Positions 11,481 through 24,718 of a stretch of DNA of 64,000 bases are shown one piece after another. How positions within the stretch are numbered: the stretch's first letter is position 1; every line of letters begins with the position of its first letter. The DNA comes from Myxocyprinus asiaticus (lineage: Eukaryota > Chordata > Actinopteri > Cypriniformes > Catostomidae). The notes below the pieces were generated by a model. The model had not been told where the DNA came from. It worked only from the letters and a program-made list of their open reading frames with translations, and did no database searches. The stretch lies in NCBI RefSeq assembly GCF_019703515.2, contig NC_059382.1, positions 13,619,001 through 13,683,000 of the forward strand, read 5' to 3'. The translations under genes were made by a program, and so were the position numbers.

Positions 11481-14400
11481 CTGCACATAGACAGCAGCAC
11501 ACACAGAGAGCACTGAATAAACAAACAATAGTTTAGCATTAGCACTATGTGAAGCTAGATGAAACAGCTGACACTCATAAACCCATATGAGCAGAGGCGT
11601 GGAACTATGGGTCTATTTCCAACACTGTCACCAAGTAAAGCTGTTCAAGATCTCCTAAATACTGAAGTTACAGAATTCCTGAACCTGATCATAGTATTCA
11701 ATGTAATTTTTGCTTTTGCCGTTTAATGCTTAAGTGGCACAGCTAACAAGGGTGTTCATTTTTTTGCATTTTTATTGATGGTGGTGATGTTTTCTTCTGT
11801 GGAACGGTAGTGGACCCCGAACCCACCTTCAATTAATGTGCGTCAGGCACCAGATCTACACCGTTCCTGTAGTAATTGTTGCTGAACTACTCAAGAGAAT
11901 AAAATCACATTCCTGCAGCTTCAGCTCAGAGATTTTCCACTGTTTATCGGTCACAGTAAAAGAGGTACTAAGCCTCTGTGAGTCTTATCGTGGATGCCAG
12001 GGTGGCTCTGGGATCAGCCAAAACAGTCATCTAAGGAGATCATAAATTCAAGCTCAGTGGATATACAGTCACAGAAGTGCTTTCATGCTTAGCAATGATA
12101 AAATTTTAGCTACAATTTGATAAGAACTGTAGTATGTCAAAGGCCACTTCCACACTAATGCATTTTTGGTTGAAAATGCATTGATTTTGCTACACTGAAA
12201 AAGTGTTCGAGACTATCGAAAATGGTGACATTAGGAAACGAAAACAGTTTAGTATGGATGTGGCATAAAGGTTGGTTTGCACTGCCCCAAAAAACTCCAA
12301 TGAGTAAAAAGTTGCCATATGGATTTAGGGAGTGTTCAGTCAGAACACACTTTTGCGCTAAAGAAAAAGAAGCTAAATGCAGGGCAACGAACAGAGCAGG
12401 GGTCTGTTGCATAAACGTAACCATTAACTTAAGACTGCGCTTAACAATTAGTCTGACTAGAGATACCAGAGAAAGCCTGTTGCATAAAACAAGTTCCCAG
12501 TTGTACTTCGTAAGACGGTCTAATTGCATTGTGGGAAAAGTACGCTGAAAAAAAAATAAATAAATAATAAAAAAAAAAGTGGGTGCTCACAGTTTTCATT
12601 TGCTGAAAATATTTGCTTATTAGAAGAAAACAATGCTTCAAAATCAATTCTAATGAACAAATGTAGTTATTTTAACCCAAATAATAAAAAACAAGAAATT
12701 GTGTTAACATAGTTAAAGTCAAAGTTTTCTACAAAGTCTCAACTCAGGCCCTTTTAGCTCTCAACTGAAGCCCCCACTAGCTCAGCCAGAGACTATTTAG
12801 CAGAGATGGGCCACTTCTATTAAAATAAATGTGAGAAATCGGAATAACCAACGATCAACTGATGTAGAAAGAAAGTCCCGCATTACAGGTAAAAAAGCCA
12901 ATCAGCTTTTAGATATTGACATTGGCTGTCAATCAACTCGAGAATGTGCATGCACATTAGATATACAAACCGGGAACATTTAGTTTTTTTTTGCTTAACC
13001 TGAAGTAAAATATTGAGGTACAATTTATGATACCGTTGTTGTTCAATTTAACTGCTGATTTGAAATATGTTTTTTGAGCATAATCTTGACCAACTATTTT
13101 GGTGATTTCGGTCTTTCCCCATTCAAGTAGACAGGAGCTGCCCAGGAGTGTTCCAAAGATGGCCGCCAAGTGAACTGACTTGCTAAAAAGACTTTTGTTG
13201 TGTCCGAAATCACCCCCCATCCACTTTAAAGTGAAGAGTGAATGACTGATTTATTTTTTTGGTCTTTGGTCTCGAGCTTTACATTTTGGTCTTTGTGCAA
13301 AGTTTTTGTGCAACTGACTGAAAAAGTTAAGATAAAAATGTTATCTAACTTGTAAGACTAGTCTAAAACAGTTTATGCAACTGGCCCCAGAACACGTGTC
13401 TCGAGCTGAAGTTTTGTTTTTGTTTTTTTTACGTTGTGCGAGACACAGTACAACAGTCAAAGACATCCATTTAGCGCATGTCTACATAGAAAAAAAATCA
13501 ACTGAAAAACAGCACAGATGGGTGCAAAAACATGTTCGGTGTGAACATTGACAATACTGAGAAGCATAACTGTCATTTTCACACTTGCCCAACAAACACC
13601 AACAAGGTTAACAGACTGATCCAACAAAACCCAACAACTTGAAATGCAGATTATTTTTCAGTAAAAACTGTGACATCTGCTGCATGTTCATGAGTGCTAT
13701 AAGAGAAGCTCGTTCAAAGTGGCAGGCATTCATGCGAGAGCTTGCATTGTTTTTAGTGCTAAACAACACAAGTTCTCACGTGAACACGAGCCACTACGAA
13801 CGAGCTTCTCTCATGCTCAAACAACATGAGGGTGAGTAAGAATTTTTTATTTTTGGGTGAACCATTCATTCCTTTAAGAAACAATAACAAGAGCTTGGAA
13901 TGTAAAATTTAAAATAAAAACTTCCATGCCTGCCAATGACATAATCTTGGCAGAAACAACATAAAAATTAAATCATCAGGCTAGCAATCTTAAGGCAACT
14001 ATATAAATAAGCATGGCACATATCTTTATGTAACCTCTCTGCTAAATCCTCTATCTGCTAAATGAAGCATTGCTGAGTGCAACCCAACGCTAATAAAGGA
14101 CATTTTGACATTTAGAGGGAGAGACCACCAACAGCCCATCCTTTGCAGTGTACTGCTGAGAGGTATTTAAAGTATCCAACAGAGCAAAGGAAGTAATTTC
14201 CGTCACCAAGGTCTCATGTTAATGCGCTAGAACCCTCCCCCAGCTTAAAAGAGAATGCAAAGGTGCTCACATAATAAAAAGACTCTCCATAGGTTAACTC
14301 AACATAACAGGCTTCATTAGAGGTCACCAAATATCCTCAATCTTTCCCTTATTTCAACAGTGAACCTTCAAAGTTCCACAATGAAGGTCAAGGACAGCAC

Positions 14401-16325
14401 TGTTGTGCAAGCATCAGATAATCTGTTTTAGCAAAAACAAGTCACCCCTGTCCTTGAAGTTAAATTAGAAAAATATTTTGGAAAAGTTAAGCTTTTACGA
14501 GGAAGACAGAAATACGCTGTCTCAAGGTCGTGCGATGTATTGCTAAATTACTAGTTATGTAACCCAAATGTGCTTTAAATGCGTCTCTTGTTCATTACTG
14601 TAAATGAGCTGTCAGTGTCTTAATTGAGAATAAAGTTATTCTTGCACTCCCATGCTGAAGACTGAATCCATTTTGGAGAACTGTTGAATAATTAAGAAAT
14701 CCCTTTGTTTACTGCTGGGCGAGTCGCAGATATACTGTAGGCGAGAACAGTAATCTATTGAGCAGGTGGGATTATTTGAGGATGAACTTGATATGGCCTT
14801 ACATTGTTCATACTAATGCCTTTTGTCTGGAAGAGAAAACAATGGTCAAAAAGGCCATACAGTCTGAATAGGAAAGTAAACTGCAAAACATCCTCTAAAT
14901 TGACATTTTGCTAATCGAAACAGCAAGTTGGGGCAGGACGCACTTATCCAGAGGGCCCCCTTTTCTACAAAGGCAAGGGGAAAACTGTAAATTTGTAAAA
15001 GCGTGTATCTGCTTTAAATTAATTTGAACTTTTAAGAAGTACACTAGAATATAGATGGCCTCTAAGCTTTCAGACATGGACTTAAAGCAACAAAACTTTC
15101 ATTTTAAATAAATGTCATATTTCACTCTTCCACAGAAAAGTCAATGCTGTTTTATACAGCTTTTGGCTTTTTTATACTTTTTTTGTTTGAGTGTTAAGAG
15201 TACATCCAAAATAATCAACTTCATTATGCATACAAAATAAGCAAATCATCATGTTTTATTAATACAATCCAACACTGCATGGCTCAGATTTATAAAGTCA
15301 ATGACACAGGAGGTAATAATTGTAGGGATAAGGATAAGCCACTGTTATGGACCGGTGATGAAATGCAGTCGTCAGCTGTTCTTTGTCTGAACACAACACT
15401 CAGAAAGGGAAAACAGCTATTACACAAAACCACGATGAAGTCACATTGCAGTGGACTGCAGTCTTTAAAAGGGCAGTGGTGAAAGTCTATAAAACTCTAT
15501 ACTTTCACTGAATGTGTCACAATTCAACAGTGTCACCAGTTCCCTTAATTATCAGGTAAAAAGGAGACTTTCTTCAGTGGAACACAAAAGGAAATGTTAG
15601 GCAGTAAATGATGTGACTGATGACAGAATTTTCAATCTTGGGTGAACTATCCCCAACCTTTCCTGTCATCTTTGTTTTGACACTAATGCTCACCCTAACC
15701 CTTACAAACTTTCCTGCAAACTAATTGACTCCTGCTCCATATTTTTAGGGCTCAGAGGGGTGAGACAGAAGGTTTAGGAAGAACAGTTTCCTTTCTGCTG
15801 CCTCATTTCCTATTGTCAGAAAAACAGCTTCCACTAAAGGACATGGTTCAGCAATTTGAATCTCGGACTACGTTATAAAGAAACTGAAAAACATGAAATT
15901 AAAATTGAGCCAATTTACTTTCTTAATGCACATTCCCAGTCTTATTGTGTACAATTCATTGGAGTATGTTATTCTAATAAAAAAAATAAAAAATAAAAAC
16001 CTTTGTCCTCATAATCTTTAATCAGTCAAAATTAAATAAATTGCTCCGCATCTAAAACAACTTTCTTTTTAGGCTGACATCACAAATCCCTCTAATTTTT
16101 CACCCCCTTCCCTCCAACCACTTGGCTCCATTCTGGTACGTTAACACCACTTTTTATTACCCAATTCATTTGTGATGGGTAAAATCAAGTCCTGCCCTAG
16201 ACTTTTTTCACACTGAATATCCTGTTTTATGTGGAAATATGTCAGACTACAGAAGTAAAATAGGTTGCGAGTAACATTTCATGTTGTCTAAAAGTGTCTA
16301 AAAATAAAATAAAAAACAATAATTA
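11481..16325. other. gdpd5 intron, unique DNA with MITE fragments
   Basis: No exon seen. Repeat pieces are: 12138-12268, a fragment of the GGCCAC MITE also at 27036; 13064-13200, the dispersed repeat shared with 2440-2620; 13640-13870, a right end of the GTTCACCC family whose inner part has its own inverted pair (AGAGAAGCTCGTTC at 13699 and GAACGAGCTTCTCT near 13799); and 15575-15655, another right-end fragment. Open frames at 11836, 12222 and 13639 have no recognisable domain. Confidence 0.55.
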
Positions 16326-16792
16326 AAGGGATAGTTCACCCAAAAATTCTCTCATCTTTTACTCACGCTCAGGCCATCCCAGATGTGAATGACTTTCTTC
16401 TGCAGAATGTAAACAAAGATTTTTAGAAGAATAACCCAGCTCTGTAGGTCCATACAATGCAAATGAATGGTGACCAGAAATTTGAAGCTCCAAAAAGCAC
16501 ATAAAGGCAGCATAAACCAACATAATCCATATGACTTTAGTGTTTAAATCCATGTCTTTAGAAGCGGTATAACAGCTGTGGGTGAGAAACAAGTTAAGCT
16601 CAATCAACAGCATTTGTGCCATAATGTTGATTACCACAAAAAAAAAAAAAAAAAAAAAAACATTTGACTTGTCCCTCCTTTTCTTACAAATAAAAATAAA
16701 AAAATAATTCGAGGTTACAATAAGGCACTACAATAGAAGTGAATGTGTCCAATTTCTGAAGGGTTTAAAAATTGATTTAAAAGTGATTTTAT

Positions 16793-19560
16793 TAGGCATG
16801 TGATGGTATCAAATTTTCACTTCACGATAACTGCTGAAGCTTTTATCACGGTACTGAATTACATTACAAAAACGAAAGATAAACAAACTTTATTGTTGTT
16901 CTCTTAATAACAAGTTTAATTACTTTTTTGATAACAAACTAGCCTTAAAATGAACAGATAAAGAACTTTAAAAAGAACCTTGAACGTTTAAAAAACTACC
17001 ATCAACACCATAGATACATAGCCAAATATAACATTAAGTTGATGTCTTAATATTTAAATGGTCATTCTGCCAGAGGGCCACTGATCATTTCAGATCAGGA
17101 CAAACCTTGTGTTGTTGAGGCTAATGTTAAAGTAAGGCTAGACTCATTTTATCAAGCCAGCTACTAGGCTACAACAATAGTATGCATGTTTTGTTTTTCT
17201 GGATAGCAAGCCAGTTGCTAATATAGAGCAAGTCGCTAGCTACAACTTTAATAACCGTAAGTTTACTCGCACTGTATGGAAATGTACGTTTGCTTGGCAT
17301 TCTAACTTGATTAATATTGAAATCATCATTGAGCCACATTGCCATTATTAATTATAGGACCTAGTATTTTCTGATTCCAACTATATTTTAATTGTTACTT
17401 CAAGACGCAGACGTTACTATGTAGCTGGCAGAGTTTTAGTGAACTACTCTCTGGCCACTTGAAAGCAAGCTACACATTATCTGCAAATAGCAACAACAGT
17501 TCACTTTCTTTGTCATCTTAGCTGTCACTTAGCCAATTGTCTCTTAGAGCAGTGTTTCCCAACCACTAAGATTGTCAGGTATGCCTTGGAAAATTATCTA
17601 ATTCCACAAAATAAATGAATACCGTGTTTTCTGGAATATAAGTTGTGAATTTTTTCATCATCTGAAAGGTCCTGCTTATAGTCCAAAGTGATTTATAGGC
17701 CTATACATAATTTATACAGTACTGATGTCAGCTGGTCAAACGTGCACCAAAACAGATGAAAACATCAGTCATAGAGATGGCAGAAGTGTTTTCAAGTTGC
17801 CAATTCAGAATATTTTGCCTTTACAAAGTATTTTATGCAACCAGTTTAACTATTTTGTCCATCATAACATTACTGTTCTAACAAACTCTAGTCCGCTGAC
17901 AAACACATCTCCTCACATGCCCATAAAGTGATGCTTCATCACTAGGGCCGTAGCTGGGTTTTCTGGTGCCCCCGACTGTATATTGCTTTGGGCCCCTTTT
18001 CTATTAAAAAATACAGTTTAGAATATGTTGTCAGGGCTCCCCTGGACCTGTGGGCCCCTAGAATCATTACCACATTTCACCCCTCTAGCTTTGGCCCTGT
18101 TCATCACACTCATAAAACATTTAGTCAGTGAACTGGATGATTAATGCATAGCAAAGAGGGTTACAAAGATCAGAAATATTCACAGTCCCTAATGTTAATG
18201 AAAGAATGGAATGCAACAGGTATATTGTTTTACTCACAGACTAAACGCTGTTTATTTGCACACAGCATAGAGTTACAGATTTTATAAACAGATGTGGCTT
18301 ACTTGTCACATTTCTCTCATGAAACAAACAGAATATGAGAAACTGTTACACACGATTAAAGCAAATTCTCCCATTTAAAACAGTCCCATAACCACTTTGA
18401 TACGATGAGTAGATTCTGGAGGTACTGTAACTTCATGGAGCGCGTTTGACATATGAACTGGTGAATTAAGGCTGGGTGCCTGCCGGATGCAACCTCTGTC
18501 AGTGCAACTTATACTGTATTATACTTATACTGTAAATAATTGGTTCGTTCTGATATTCCATTGAAACGAGAAATTATTCACGGGCTTCCCAGTGCCATTT
18601 GAGTGAGGACATACTGTACTGTAGAAGAGAGCGCTTAAAACACTTGCACATCTTTGACTGATGCGCACGCTCAGCTTGCACATGCACGTCTACAAAATAA
18701 ATTTTATCAAATTAAAATCATATTTGTAACACAAGTAACAACAGAACAGAAGTTATAATTGTATAGCTATAAAGAGTAATTCCTTGAAAAATAATGAGTA
18801 ATTCCTTGCATCACTTCATAAAGTAATAAAATGTAATCTGATTCTGGTTATTGTGATGCGTCACATCCAACACAAATTAGCAGATCTATATGTGCCACTG
18901 GATGGACGTCAAAAAGTTAATGTGAATAAATGAGTATAATATTTTGTATAAGACGCATCACTGTTCCATTATAAGAGTTCTTTGTGAGTGAAATACCCTA
19001 TCCTTTATTTAAATGTAGGACCTACACAAGCATACCATAGAGCAGAAATTATGATTAAAACTTGTATAATATTAAGCGTACAATATAAAGATTATGCATA
19101 GTGGCAATCTAGTAGCTTCTAGACATTTTTGAAATTATTACAGCAATGCGGCCTGCGGCACCTTATTTTTTTCTGCATTTGGCCCCCGAACGACACCCCT
19201 GCACAAAGGGAAACACTCCCTCTGCATTTTTATGGCACCCAAAATACTTCCACACTTATGACTTAACCCTGCTAGAAGGTGGATAAAGGGTCGGCCTCCT
19301 TCTGCCATGCTTCAAGTCCTTGCTGGTTTGTTTACATAAGAGTGCGCAGTGCGCATGTGTCATTTGTGCCGAATACACGCAGTGTTGTAAATTAAGATTT
19401 GTTGATGGAATAAAATGTACTGTGTGATCAGAAATATCTAAACAATTTGGCTAAACAGTTATCTAGGATTATCAACGGTATTTTGAAGTGCCCATAATAA
19501 CAATATCGTGCATTTTAATTACCTTGATATACCTTAAAACCGAATACTATCATATGCCTA
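16793..19560. mobile_element. hAT-type element nested in the palindromic MITE
   Basis: Ends TAGGCATGTGATGGTAT and ATACTATCATATGCCTA are inverted. The perfect 8-bp target duplication GATTTTAT is at 16785-16792 and 19561-19568. At 2768 bp it has no transposase frame. It carries a further small hAT insert at 17943-18099. Confidence 0.85.
17943..18099. mobile_element. 157-bp hAT MITE, third nesting level
   Basis: Ends TAGGGCCGTAGCTGGG and AGCTTTGGCCCTG are imperfect inverted repeats. The perfect 8-bp duplication TTCATCAC flanks it at 17935-17942 and 18100-18107. Confidence 0.85.
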
Positions 19561-20471
19561 GATTTTATCACACTAAAATCAGGTTTACACACAAATTGTT
19601 TGTCTTGTGACCATACTTTTGAAAAAGTAAGGATTTTTACATTCAAAAATTGGCCCCTAATCACTTCCACTGTAAGTGCCACACTTTTACCTTTTTTTTT
19701 TTTTAAAGGAGGGGCAAGTCAAAATTTATTTTGTGATAATCAACATTATGCCACAAATGCTGTTGACTGATCTTAATGTCTATTGAACCCAGAACATTGA
19801 AGTCCTTTTGTACTATAAATCTCATATTTCACTTTCACTTCCACATTTTTCTTTTTTTTTGTTTTTTGGCGAATCACATTCTTCATGCATATTGCCACCT
19901 GGTTAGTTTCTCACCCCCACTTATATTGCTTCTGAAGACATGGATTTAAAAACTGGAGTTGTACTGATAACTTGTATGCTGCCTTCATGTGCTTTTTAGA
20001 GCTTCAAAGTTCTGGCCACCATTCACTTGCATTGTATGAACCTACAGAGCTGAGATATTCTTCTAAAAATCTTCAGAGTTCTGCAGAAGAAAGTAAGTCA
20101 TTAACATACGGGATGGCATAAGGGTTAGTAAATGATAAGAGAACATTAATTTGTGGGTGAACTATTCCTAATAGTGGTCTTGGGTTGAAATCACATGTCT
20201 CTGAGCTAATCTACAATTATTCCTTAAACGTGTTTATAACATAACAAGGTCATTCTATTGGTATGGCGACAAACTAAACAAGCCCCTGTGCCATTACTAA
20301 AGATGGCCATGTTACAATGGCCAATCTGGGGAGACATTTAAAGTAACCACATACAATCAAGGGTTCCTCGAACTGATGCGCTACAAATTACTGCTATTGA
20401 TGCTTGACATATAAAGAGACAACAGCAGAAAATTTGAATAATTAACTCTTAGCTCTAGGGAAAGACATTTA

Positions 20472-20650
20472 GTTCCCTATCTGTCACTCACTCGACGTTG
20501 GTGTCGATGTAGTGACACTAGGGATCACTCTTGGGAGCCCGAGACACCTCTGGTCTTTGATAAAAGGCCAATGAAAATTGGCGAGTGGTATTTGCATGCC
20601 ACTCCCCCGAACATACGGGTATAAAAGGAGCTGGTATGCAACCACTCATT
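20472..20650 (+). repeat. DIRS-1 left inverted terminal repeat with promoter
   Basis: 20499-20650 is inverted relative to 26634-26786. The outer 27 bases are unique to this end and are complemented only in the internal complementary region. A TATA box (GGTATAAAAGG) near 20628 probably drives transcription of the element. Confidence 0.88.
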
Positions 20651-20928
20651 AAGATTTTCTCTTCGGAGCTGAACGGTCATGCTCACTGAGCTGAATACTA
20701 CTGTTCATTCACCTCTGCTGGATCTGACGGCGCATTTCAGCGGCTTCTCCCTCCTCTGCACTGGTGCACTGCAGAGAATGCCCCTGGGCGCTTCGGCAGA
20801 AAAACTAGAGAGTATATTTTCTAAAAGAGCATTTTTCCCCTCTAAAAGAGTATATATTTCTCTAAAAGAGCGCACACACGGAACGTCTTTTTAAAGACGC
20901 GTCTTTTTAAAGATGCTTTTCCGATTGC

Positions 20929-22157
20929 GTGTTATTCCTGGTTGTGCTCGTTATCTCTCGCCTTCTAACGGTCACGATCACTGTCTTTCGTGTCTGGGCA
21001 CTGCTCACGCGGAGACAGCGTTCGTGGATGGTCATGTTCTCATTGCGAGAATATGTCCATGACAACGTTGCGGTCGCGGCTCGCCTTCGTAAGAAAGCGA
21101 GCCACCCCAGAGGCTCCCGCCTCAGTCCTTTTACCCACAGGTTTGAGGCCAGCGCGGCTAGCACTGGGGGCGATTTGGGGACCCCAATGGGACCGCCTCC
21201 GCCGGGTATTCCCCCGCGGACCTCCCATTCCCCAGCACGCTCGTCTGCCCCGATCGGGCTTCCGGGTGAGTCCGCCGACTCGTCTCACTGCGAGTTCGAC
21301 CTCTTATTCGGAGCCCGCGAAAGTGATGAGCTCTCGAGCGCAGCATCGGAGAGCGGGCTCGTCCAGTCGGAAGCCTCAGCTGGGCTCCTCCCTTTGGGGT
21401 CGATCGCCCAGTCACAGGCTGACGTGGAGATGACGACATGCTTTCCCGGGCAGCCGCGAGCGTCGGTTAGAGTGGATTTCACCGCTCTTCCCTGAACCCT
21501 CGCGGCTCGGTGATTGGTTCCTGGGCTCGCGGCGCTGCTCAAAGCCATGCCCCGCCCCGTTCCTTTCTTCCCGGAAGTGCACGAAGAGCTGACAAGGTCG
21601 CGGGAGGCACTTTTTACTGCCCGGTCCCGATCTTTTCAGCTTCCCCGCTCTCACTACCCTCGATGGTGGGGCGGCCAAGGGTTATTCGGCAATCCCCCGG
21701 TGGATAAAGGTGCTCGCAGTGCACCTATGCCCGCAGAGCGCCGCCACCTGGCGTGGGTGCCCAAAGCTCCCATCCAAGGCCTGTAGGTTTACGTTGTCTC
21801 TGACGGCCAAAGCCTACGGTGCCGCTGGACAAGCCGCCTCCCCCCTGCACGCCATGGCTCTCCTGCAAGTCCGCCAAGGCGCTAAAGGAACTGCACGAGG
21901 GTAGTTCCGCCCCGGGATTGATGCAGGAACTGCACTCGGCGACCGACCTCCCTCTCCGAGCGACGGAGGTCACGGCGCGGTCTCTCGGGCGGACGATGGC
22001 CACACTAGTGGTCCAGGAGCACCACCTTTGGCTCAACCTGGTCGAGATGGGTGAGGCCGACAAGACACGATTCCTTGCTGCCCCCATTTCCCATGCGGGC
22101 CTATTCGGCGACACCGTCGAGGACTTTGCCCAGCAGTTCTCGATGGTAGAGCAGTAG
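20929..22157 (+). pseudogene. DIRS-1 gag-like region, frameshifted
   Basis: Several overlapping frames together resemble the gag-like first protein of fish DIRS elements. There is a Pro/Ser/Arg-rich N-terminal part (20929-21495), a segment with FFPEVHEELTRSREALFTAR at 21562-21620, and a C-terminal part (21819-22157) with EHHLWLNLVEMGEADKTRFL. The second DIRS in this window has a matching HTELTETWHEL segment, which supports the assignment. At least two frameshifts separate the parts. No zinc knuckle is seen, which is usual for this family. Confidence 0.7.
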
Positions 22158-22829
22158 ATGGATGCTAGCCGGCATATCCTGCCCCGGCGCGACTCAAGAT
22201 CCCGCACCCCATCTACTCATCGCCAAGGGCGTCCCCCTGCGGTGTCTGCACCGGCTCTGCCGCAGCCCGCCCCTTCGGCCTGGCCCCGGCGTGGAGCCCA
22301 CCGCAGGAAGCAGACGCCACACGTCTCGCGGCCGGCCAGAACCCGTGAAAGGCTTCAAAGCGCCCTTGAGACGGGCGACCCAGGGACAACAAAACCCACT
22401 GCTCTGGAGATGGTAAGCAGATCTTCATCTTTTTGTTACCTTTTGCATTTAATTGCACTGCATGCCCAAGTGGCTGCAGTACTCAAGAGCTCAGCAAGAG
22501 TGGTTTCCTTGTTCCCTGGGTCACATATCCGGTGTGTACTGCTGGCATCACGAACACCGTCCACCACTCCATTTGGCAGGTTGGTGCTCCAGCGGCGGTC
22601 TCCCGCCCTGAGCGCCCAGCTGTGGCACAAAGCCGCCCCCGATGTGACAGACTCCACGGGTCACGAGGACAGGCCTCTTCCTCCCCCGTCCCAGGCTGTT
22701 CCGGGGGTGGTCACAAGGAGCCAGGTAAGTGCTTCGATGTCCTCGGACTCAGCACGGCCACGACGTGGTGTGGCACCTCGAGCTCTGCCCCGCCGCGAGG
22801 CCCCACCTGCCGGTACATCCGATGAGGTT

Positions 22830-23772
22830 GTCCCTTTGGTCCCCCTTGCGCGGAACTTGGACGCATGGCTTGCGCCTTCCAGTCCGTCACGAGGGCTGGT
22901 CCGGACCGTCCGACTCGGCTGCGCGATTCACTTCGCCGGGCATCCGCCCAGGTTCAGCGGTGTCCACTTCACCTTGGTGAAAGACGAAAACGCTGCTACC
23001 TTGCGCGGAGATTGCTACCCTCCTACGGAAGGACGCGATAGAACCTGTCCCTCCAGCCAAGATGAAGAAAGGGTTTTACAGCCCCTACTTCATTGTACCG
23101 AAAAAAGGCGGTGGGTTGCGGCCAATCTTGGACCTGCGAGTACTGAACCAGGCTTTACACAGACTCCCGTTCAAGATGCTGACGAAAAGACGCATTCTAG
23201 CGAGTGTCCGGCATCAAGATTGGTTCGCGGCGGTAGACCCGAAGGATGCGTACTTTCACGTCTCGCTCCTTCCTCGACAGAGACCCTTCCTGCGGTTCAC
23301 ATTTGAGGGTTAGGCGTATCAGTACAAAGTCCTCCCTTTAGGCCTGTCCCTGTCTCCTCGCGTCTTTACGAAGATCGCAGAGGCTGCCCTTGCCCCGTTA
23401 AGGGAGGTGGGCATTCGCATTCTCAACTATCTTGACGACTGGCTAATCTTAGCTCACTCTCGAGACGTGTTATGCGCACACAGGGACCTGGTGCTCTCAC
23501 ACCTCAGCCGACTAGGGCTTCGGGTCAACTGGGAAAAGAGCAAGCTCCTCCCGGTTCAGAGCATCTCTTTTCTCGGTTTGGAGTTGGACTCAGTCTCCTT
23601 GATGGCGCACCTTACGAACGAGCATGCCCAGTCGGTGCTGGCCTGTTTGAAGGCGTTCAAACAGAAAACAGCGGTTCCACTGAAACTTTTTCAGAGGCTC
23701 CTGGGGCATATGGCATCCTCGGCGGTGGCCACCCCGCTCGGGTTGATGCATACGAGGCCGCTTCAGCACTAG
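22830..23772 (+). pseudogene. DIRS-1 reverse transcriptase, one stop and one frameshift
   Basis: The RT N-terminus (LARNLDAWLAPSSPSRGLVRT) begins near 22838 and shifts frame near 22985. From 23062 the frame has FYSPYFIVPKKGGGLRPILD, then DWFAAVDPKDAYFHVSLLP (palm motif A), then a TAG at 23311-23313 where neighbours suggest a sense codon, then VLPLGLSLSPRVFTKIAE, then the catalytic YLDD at 23428-23439 and VNWEKSKLLPVQ. All RT motifs are in order. The frame ends at 23772 at the RNase H boundary. Confidence 0.88.
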
Positions 23773-23899
23773 CTCCAGACTCGAGTCCCGAGACGGGCAT
23801 GGCGCCACGGGACACACCGCGTGGCCATTACGTCGGTCTGTCACCGTCTTTTCAGCCCTTGGACCGACCTCTCGTTTCTATGAACAGGTGTTCCCCTAG

Positions 23900-24260
23900 A
23901 ACTGGTCTCCAGGCGTGTCGTGGTCACAACAGACGTCTCCAAAACAGGCTGGGGCGCTGTTGGCAACGGCACACAGCCACCGGCCTCTGGACGGGTCCGT
24001 GGCTGCGTTGGCACATCAACTGCCTCAAGTTACTGGCAATTCTGCTCGCCCTGCGGAGGTTCCGGCCATTGATCCAGGGCAAGCACGTGCTAGTTCGGAC
24101 AGACAACATGACAACGGTAGCATATGTCAACCGCCAAGGCGGTCTGCGCTCCCGCTGTATGTCGCAACTCGCCCGCCGTCTCCTCCAACGGCGTCAGCAG
24201 CACCTCAAGTCGCTGCAAGCCACTCACATCCCGGGCAACCTCAACACTTCGGCGGACGCG
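23900..24260 (+). pseudogene. DIRS-1 RNase H domain, frameshifted
   Basis: Two frames share the domain: the first strand (VVVTTDVSKTGWGA, near 23922) in one, and the later part (LKLLAILLALRRF, then VRTDNMTTVAYVNRQGG, then HIPGNLNTSAD) in another up to about 24258. The retained aspartates fit the RNase H fold that follows RT in DIRS elements. Confidence 0.8.
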
Positions 24261-24718
24261 CCGTCACAACAGGTTACCCTCAAGGGAGAGTGGAGACTCC
24301 ACCTTCAGGTGGTCCAGCTGATTTGGAGTCGATTCGACAGGCACAGGTGCACCTTTTCGCCTCCCAAGAATCCTCCCCACTGCCCGCTCTGGTACGCCCT
24401 GACCGAGGCGTTCCTCGGCATAGATGCACTGGCACACAGCTGGTCCCCTGGTATTCACAAATATGCGTTTTCCCCCCGTGAGCCTGCTTGCACAGACCCT
24501 GTGCAAGGTCAGGGAGGACGAGGAGAAGGTCGTCCTGGTAAGCACCCTACTGGCCCACCCAGACGTGGTGCTCAGACCTCAAGCTCCTCGCGACAGCTCC
24601 CCCCGGGCAAATTCCCCTGAGGAAGGACCTTCTTTCTCAGGGAAGGGGCACCATCCGGCACCCGCGCCCAGACCTCTGGAATCTCCATGTCTGCCCCCTG
24701 GACGGGACGCGGAAGACG

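Larger units (their letters stand above)
16326..20170. mobile_element. GTTCACCC-family palindromic MITE split by a hAT insertion
   Basis: The left half (16326-16792) begins GGGATAGTTCACCC. The right half (19561-20170) ends GGGTGAACTATTCC. Inner landmarks mirror each other: CAGCTCTGTAGGTCCATACA against TGTATGAACCTACAGAGCTG, and GAAGCTCCAAAAAGCAC against GTGCTTTTTAGAGCTTC. Taking out the insertion at 16793-19560 leaves about 1.08 kb. No transposase. Confidence 0.8.

Noticed and set aside
17521..19215. Fourth nested hAT (GTGTTTCCC and GGGAAACAC ends)
   Set aside because: The short ends match, but I found no 8-bp duplication.
22158..23306. Single 382-codon protein
   Set aside because: The frame mixes a real RT start (about 22838-22985) with out-of-frame translation of the DIRS element.
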